Of a stretch of 64,000 nucleotides of DNA, positions 59,273 through 64,000 are shown piece after piece. The stretch lies in assembly GCA_943787595.1 (NCBI GenBank), contig CALSNA010000002.1:62001-126000 (forward strand), given 5' to 3'. The notes under the pieces were generated by a model. It ran no database searches and was not told the DNA's origin. It was given only the letters and a program-made list of their open reading frames with translations. Position numbers and translations under genes: made by a program. This stretch comes from an uncultured Pseudomonadales bacterium (GTDB lineage Bacteria; Pseudomonadota; Gammaproteobacteria; Pseudomonadales; Balneatricaceae). Numbering within the stretch: position 1 is the first letter of the stretch; every line of letters begins with the position of its first letter.

Positions 59273-61396
59273 ATGGATATGCTAACCATTAATACCTTTT
59301 GTCAACAGTTACAAACTTACCTTGAACCGGATCAAATCCAACAGGTGAGACGAGCCTATTATTTTGCCGAGCAGGCCCACGATGGCCAGCAACGCAAAAG
59401 TGGTGAAGCATATGTGCTCCACCCATTATCAGTAGCCGGCATTTTGGCAGATATGGGTATTGATCACCAGAGCTTACAAGCTGCGATGTTACACGATGTG
59501 ATTGAAGACACCGAAATCACCAAAACAGCGCTTGCCAATCAATTTGGTTGCACAGTTGCTAATCTGGTAGATGGGGTCAGCAAGTTGACCCATCTTGAGT
59601 TCAAATCCCACGCTGAATCACAAGCCCATAATTTCCAGAAAATGGCCATTGCCATGGCTAGAGATATACGGGTTATATTAGTTAAATTAGCTGATCGCCT
59701 TCATAACATGCGTACCATCGGGGTCATGCGTGCTGAGAGCCGATGCCGCATTGCCAGAGAGACTACTGATATCTACGCTCCCATTGCTTCTCGATTGGGC
59801 ATGCATAAAATCAGTGTGGAACTGGAAGACCTGGCCTTCAGAGCCTATTATCCAATGCGTCATCGTTACATAAAACGGGCAGTAGAAACCGCCCGAGGTA
59901 AACACAAAGCACTGATTGAACAGGTACAACAAGCCTTAGTTAATTGTTTGGCACAAGAAAATTTATTCGGCACTGTCACTGGTCGTGAAAAACATCTAGC
60001 CAGTATTTATAACAAAATGAAAATCCAAAATAAGTCCTTTAGGGAAATTATGGACGTATTTGCTTTTCGCATCACTACTGATAAGGTGGACACTTGTTAC
60101 CGCATTCTTGGTGCTGTACATCACCTGAATTTGTATCGTCCGGTTCCAGGGCGCTTTAAGGACTATATTGCTATCCCCAAGTCAAATAGTTACCAGTCAC
60201 TGCATACCACTTTATACCGGGTTGGGTCTGGGGTTCAGACCCCTATCGAGATCCAAATTCGTACCCGGGAAATGGATGCCATTGCTAATCATGGTATTGC
60301 CGAACACTGGTTATATAAGGATGATGATAGTGGCCGATCAGCAGGCACACACAGTCGCGCCCGACAATGGCTGCAAGGCTTACTGGAAATGCAAAAACAA
60401 TCTGGCAATGCGCTAGAGTTTATTAACCATGTCAAACATGATCTATTTCCCGATGAAGAATATGTTTTTACACCCAAGGGTGAGGTACTGGCACTCCCCA
60501 AGGGTTCCACAGCAGTTGACTTTGCTTATGCCGTCCATACCCAGATTGGTAATTCCTGTATTGCCTGCAAAATAAATCGCAGACTGGCACCACTGAGCCA
60601 AAAGCTCGAAAGTGGTAATACCGTAGAAATAATTACGACCACCACCGCTAAGCCTAATATGAGTTGGCTGAGCTTTATTGCCACTGCCAAGGCTAGCGCA
60701 AGCATCCGTCATTATCTTAAAAATCAAGTAAACCGTGATTCAGTCAATCTGGGACGACGTCTTTTAAATCAGGAACTGGGGAGTATCAATACGAGTCTTG
60801 AACAAATCGACCCAAACCAATTACAACAGTACCTAGAAAGAATTAGCATCGCAAACTTGGATGATTTACTGGCAGATATTGGTCTTGGCAAACGCATGGC
60901 TTACGTGTGCGCACATTCACTTACCAAAGCTAATAACGATACCGGACAAGCTACTAATGCACCCATTGCTATTCATGGTACTGAAGGTCTACTGGTAAAA
61001 TATTCTAAGTGTTGTAATCCATTACCAGGCGACTCTGTGGTCGGCCACATCAACTCAGGGCATGGCATTGTTGTACATCGCAACCTGTGCAAGAATTTAA
61101 AGGAGCTAGCCCGCCAAACTGATAAGACCGTATCACTAACCTGGGCCGAGACCACTGAGGGCAATTTTAATGTGCATTTAAAAGTCGAAGTTACTGCCAA
61201 TCGGGGTATTATTGCCAATTTGGCTGCCAGTGTAGCCGAAAATGATGCCAATATTGACCAAATTAATGTCAATGAGCAAGATGCCAGCCTGTCTGTAGTT
61301 AACCTTGGTCTGAATGTTCATAATCGTATCCACTTGGCACGGGTTATGAAATCTTTGCGCAGATTACACGGCGTTATAAGGCTTACTCGCCAATAA
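59273..61396 (+). CDS. spoT: SpoT, (p)ppGpp hydrolase/synthetase
   Basis: 707 residues. HD hydrolase with YVLHPLSVAGIL (His50) and AMLHDVIEDT (about 71-80), then LVKLADRLHNMRT near 137-149. The RelA/SpoT synthetase region starts near 240 (GREKHLASIYNKM; FKDYIAIPKSNSYQSLHTTL near 297-316). TGS near 405-465 and C-terminal ACT near 630-705 (NRGIIANLAASVAENDANID). The intact HD site identifies SpoT rather than RelA. In an eroding genome its retention fits its need as a hydrolase. recG follows after a 588-base gap. Confidence 0.95.
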   Translation: MDMLTINTFCQQLQTYLEPDQIQQVRRAYYFAEQAHDGQQRKSGEAYVLHPLSVAGILADMGIDHQSLQAAMLHDVIEDTEITKTALANQFGCTVANLVDGVSKLTHLEFKSHAESQAHNFQKMAIAMARDIRVILVKLADRLHNMRTIGVMRAESRCRIARETTDIYAPIASRLGMHKISVELEDLAFRAYYPMRHRYIKRAVETARGKHKALIEQVQQALVNCLAQENLFGTVTGREKHLASIYNKMKIQNKSFREIMDVFAFRITTDKVDTCYRILGAVHHLNLYRPVPGRFKDYIAIPKSNSYQSLHTTLYRVGSGVQTPIEIQIRTREMDAIANHGIAEHWLYKDDDSGRSAGTHSRARQWLQGLLEMQKQSGNALEFINHVKHDLFPDEEYVFTPKGEVLALPKGSTAVDFAYAVHTQIGNSCIACKINRRLAPLSQKLESGNTVEIITTTTAKPNMSWLSFIATAKASASIRHYLKNQVNRDSVNLGRRLLNQELGSINTSLEQIDPNQLQQYLERISIANLDDLLADIGLGKRMAYVCAHSLTKANNDTGQATNAPIAIHGTEGLLVKYSKCCNPLPGDSVVGHINSGHGIVVHRNLCKNLKELARQTDKTVSLTWAETTEGNFNVHLKVEVTANRGIIANLAASVAENDANIDQINVNEQDASLSVVNLGLNVHNRIHLARVMKSLRRLHGVIRLTRQ

Positions 61397-61984
61397 AATA
61401 AAACTAGGGAAGTCATCAGGTATATCCTTCCTGACATCCCCCCTAGCTTTAGCGTGAACCTGTAGCAGTTGATCCTACTATCCTTGCCAAAAATCATTCA
61501 TTAATGTGTAGACATAGGCAATCAAATTCAACTTGGCTTCAGGTACTATCGCGCTTGTCAGACCGTATTTTATAAAATACTAAGTATAAAGGTTACCCTG
61601 CAAACAGCTAACCTAAGGCTTCCATGCCAAAAAATCATCTGACAAACTCATCCTGCAAGGCAGGATCAATCACATCCTTGTTACTGACTGAAAATAGTCC
61701 ATATTTAATAGACTAAAGCCTATAAAAGTCGGAAAAAAATCCTTTTTTACCAACTGTTCACGGTCCTGTCCATCCCGAAAAACTGTGCTAAACTACCAAC
61801 GCACTACGTGAACTTTTGTTGCCTCTTGTAAAAAAATTTACCTCAGTATTACTTTTAATAAAAGTAAAGTGTTAATTTTGATTTCTAATATAATTTTTGA
61901 CAGCCCAACACATCGCGTGTTGGTACACTGGAACAATACAGCAATATCAAATACGGCTGCTATTCACATCTACTACAATTAGTT
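61397..61984. other. Gap between spoT and recG
   Basis: 588 bases without a gene. Relatives often have ridA or trmH here; I found no remnant. A hairpin lies at 61406-61447. Confidence 0.45.
61406..61447 (+). terminator. Hairpin after spoT, possible terminator
   Basis: CTAGGG pairs with CCCTAG and, inside, GTCATCAGG with CCTGACA (imperfect). The following T run is weak (CTTTAG), so this is a candidate only. Confidence 0.4.
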
Positions 61985-64000
61985 ATGCCAGCGACACAAA
62001 CTCTAACCTGCTTACCAGGTATTGGCCCAGCATTAGCTAACAAGCTCGCAAAGCTTGGCCTGACACAAGTACAAGACCTGCTATTTCACTTGCCCATTCG
62101 CTATGAGGATCAAACTCGAATTGTAGAGATGAAGCAAGTAATGGCACCCAGTCATGGCCTAATTGATGGCAAGATTACATCTTGTGGTATTCAAGGTGGA
62201 CGCCGTTCAAGCTTGATTGTAAATTTAGATGATGGAACGGGTTCTCTGAGTCTGCGTTTTTTTAACTTTAATGCCAATCAACGACGCCAATTTGATACCC
62301 ACCAACGCATGCGCTGTTTCGGTGAAATCAGGACTGGGCCTAGGGGCCTGGAAATGGTGCACCCGCAATATTATTTGTATGATCGTATTTCACCACCCCT
62401 GGAACAGGCACTGACACCAGTTTACCCTGCTACCGCAGGCATTAGTCAAACTCGGATGCGTCAGTTGGTTAACACTGCATTTGTCATGCTAAAAGCAGAA
62501 GCTGGTGGGATTGAAGATTTACTCGAACCATTAATGGATTATCGGTATAAGCTGCCGGATCTATTGACGAGCTTGCAATGTTTACACCAGCCCAACTCAG
62601 GAGAAGATACCGAATCTCTCGCTCATCATCATCACCCTGCTCGTCAACGCTTAATTATAGAAGAATTGTTGGCCCATCAACTCAGCTTATTGCAATTAAA
62701 ACGACAAGACTGCTCACCAGCAGCAGTATGTGCCCCAAAGACAGACAAGGCTAATCAGTTACTGAAGCAATTGCCTTTTTCCCTTACCAGAGCTCAGGCT
62801 CGGGTTTGGCAGGAACTCAGTGATGACCTTAGCAAAGCTTGCCCTATGGTGCGCATGGTACAAGGTGATGTGGGATCAGGAAAAACGATTGTTGCTGCTT
62901 TAGCAACCTGCCAAGTGGTTGATGCCAGTTGCCAGGTTGCTATTCTGGCACCTACTGAAATCCTTGCGGAACAGCACTTAAATAATTTTCAGCAATGGTT
63001 AGCTCCATTGCAAATTCGACTGGTCTGGTTAGCAGGCAAACTCAAGATCAAGCCCAAACGTGAAGCCCTAGCAGCTATTGCCAATGGACAAGCACAGGTT
63101 GTTGTCGGAACCCATGCTCTATTTCAGGACAGTGTAAACTACTATAATCTGGGTTTAATTATTATTGATGAACAACATCGTTTTGGAGTTGCCCAACGTC
63201 ATGCCCTATTACAAAAAAGCAAAACTGGAACAGTGCCACACCAACTAGTAATGACAGCAACACCCATTCCACGTTCCCTAGCCATGATTGCCTATGCTGA
63301 TCTTGATCATTCAGTAATCAACGAATTGCCACCCGGACGCAAGCCAGTCAATACAGCCGTCATCAATAACCAGAAACGTGATCATATCATTGAGCGTATT
63401 GCTACCGTTTGTGCTACAGGTCGACAAGTGTACTGGGTGTGCCCACTGATAGAAACGTCAGAATTTTTGCAGTGTGAAGCAGCTGAAGCCACCGCCGTAT
63501 CACTACAACAACAATTAGTACACTTAAGGATTGGGCTGATGCACGGCCGGCTCAATAGTGCGGCCAAAGCAACCGTAATGGCCGATTTTAAAAACGGTCA
63601 TATTAACCTACTAGTGGCCACAACCATTATTGAGGTTGGCGTCGATGTAGCCAATGCTAACCTGATGGTTATTGAAAATGCTGAACGACTTGGGCTGGCC
63701 CAATTGCATCAACTGCGTGGCCGCGTTGGTCGTGGTACTGGGCAAAGTCATTGCATCTTGTTATATCAGCACCCCTTGTCCCGTTCAGGCAGAGAACGCT
63801 TATCTACCTTACGTGATTCATCAGATGGCTTTGAAATTGCCGAAAAAGATCTACAATTACGTGGTCCTGGAGAAGTACTTGGCACTCGCCAGACTGGCGC
63901 CATAATCTTGCGTATTGCAGACTTAGTGCGTGATGCACAATGGTTACCTGAAATAAAAATTTTAGCAGCTGACTGTCAAAAACAACCAAACCTTGCTGAC
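61985..64000 (+). CDS. recG: RecG ATP-dependent DNA helicase, cut by the window edge
   Basis: 672 codons are open from ATG 61985 to the window end (full RecG is about 690). A wedge domain is at the N-terminus (LTCLPGIGPALANKLAKLGL), then superfamily 2 motifs: Walker A QGDVGSGKT (about 296-304), DEQH (in place of DEAH, normal for RecG), VVGTHALFQ, MTATPIPRSLAMI, and LHQLRGRVGRG. It reverses stalled replication forks and acts on Holliday junctions. Intact as far as visible. Confidence 0.95.
   Translation, partial: MPATQTLTCLPGIGPALANKLAKLGLTQVQDLLFHLPIRYEDQTRIVEMKQVMAPSHGLIDGKITSCGIQGGRRSSLIVNLDDGTGSLSLRFFNFNANQRRQFDTHQRMRCFGEIRTGPRGLEMVHPQYYLYDRISPPLEQALTPVYPATAGISQTRMRQLVNTAFVMLKAEAGGIEDLLEPLMDYRYKLPDLLTSLQCLHQPNSGEDTESLAHHHHPARQRLIIEELLAHQLSLLQLKRQDCSPAAVCAPKTDKANQLLKQLPFSLTRAQARVWQELSDDLSKACPMVRMVQGDVGSGKTIVAALATCQVVDASCQVAILAPTEILAEQHLNNFQQWLAPLQIRLVWLAGKLKIKPKREALAAIANGQAQVVVGTHALFQDSVNYYNLGLIIIDEQHRFGVAQRHALLQKSKTGTVPHQLVMTATPIPRSLAMIAYADLDHSVINELPPGRKPVNTAVINNQKRDHIIERIATVCATGRQVYWVCPLIETSEFLQCEAAEATAVSLQQQLVHLRIGLMHGRLNSAAKATVMADFKNGHINLLVATTIIEVGVDVANANLMVIENAERLGLAQLHQLRGRVGRGTGQSHCILLYQHPLSRSGRERLSTLRDSSDGFEIAEKDLQLRGPGEVLGTRQTGAIILRIADLVRDAQWLPEIKILAADCQKQPNLAD

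Noticed and set aside
1-64000. CRISPR arrays, tRNA and rRNA genes
   Set aside because: No regular repeat-spacer pattern and no tRNA- or rRNA-like sequence noticed in reading the window.

Overview
The window looks like the chromosome of a gammaproteobacterium. The best gene-order clues are nif3-engB-cytochrome c4-dsbA, ubiE-ubiB-hisI-hisE-tatABC, argA-ilvD, glnE, msbA-waaA, a zwf-pgl-eda relic, ubiK-comM and spoT-recG, orders typical of Pseudomonas/Oceanospirillum/Cellvibrio-type relatives. Species cannot be named from sequence alone. The striking general property is erosion: many genes are broken and long stretches hold no gene, while housekeeping genes are intact. This is the pattern of a host-restricted or symbiotic lineage in an early to middle stage of genome decay (inference).

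Layout. 1-10.7 kb: a dense conserved block (Nif3, EngB, cytochrome c4, DsbA, UbiE, UbiB, HisI, HisE, TatABC, SelO); ubiJ is missing from its usual place. 11-16.4 kb: a SOUL-family haem-binding protein, a DUF6765-like protein, a frameshifted TPR membrane protein and sprT with an in-frame amber stop. 16.4-28.5 kb: ilvD, argA, glnE, an LpxL-type acyltransferase, MsbA, WaaA and a core glycosyltransferase. 28.5-32.1 kb: an AT-rich gene desert holding an IS5-type transposase relic and a frameshifted H-NS family gene. 32.1-35 kb: GT25 glycosyltransferase, GT11 fucosyltransferase and GalE, probably for surface glycans. 35.8-37.4 kb: a decayed zwf-pgl-eda operon (Entner-Doudoroff pathway). 37.6-42.4 kb: acs, an EamA transporter broken by a 5-bp duplication, a possible CopD relic and a cytochrome c.

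42.6-46 kb holds two overlapping glycosyltransferase genes, one GT1 and one a HEAT-repeat/GT4 fusion; this is the most likely undescribed glycoconjugate pathway here. 47.1-48.8 kb holds relics of a renalase-like flavoprotein and a CsgA-like short-chain dehydrogenase. 49.4-56.3 kb is an intact tellurium-resistance-type (Ter) stress island: a perfect palindrome, a DUF475/TerC-like membrane protein, TerD, TerB, a HAD phosphatase, a second TerD, a terminator, then a tightly overlapping PRTase/HAD/StiP-like module and a small membrane protein. An intact IS3-family element (4-bp target duplication GCAG) follows. The window ends with a comM relic, ubiK, spoT and the first 672 codons of recG.

Functionally, envelope building (lipid A acylation, MsbA flipping, Kdo transfer, core and outer sugars), protein export (Tat), quinone synthesis and stringent response are kept. 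The Entner-Doudoroff relic, the transformation helicase (ComM), an H-NS regulator, SprT and photolyase-cluster oxidoreductases have been lost or are being lost. Some single frameshifts lie in homopolymers and might be sequencing errors, but zwf-pgl-eda, renalase/SDR and the IS5 relic have too many lesions for that.
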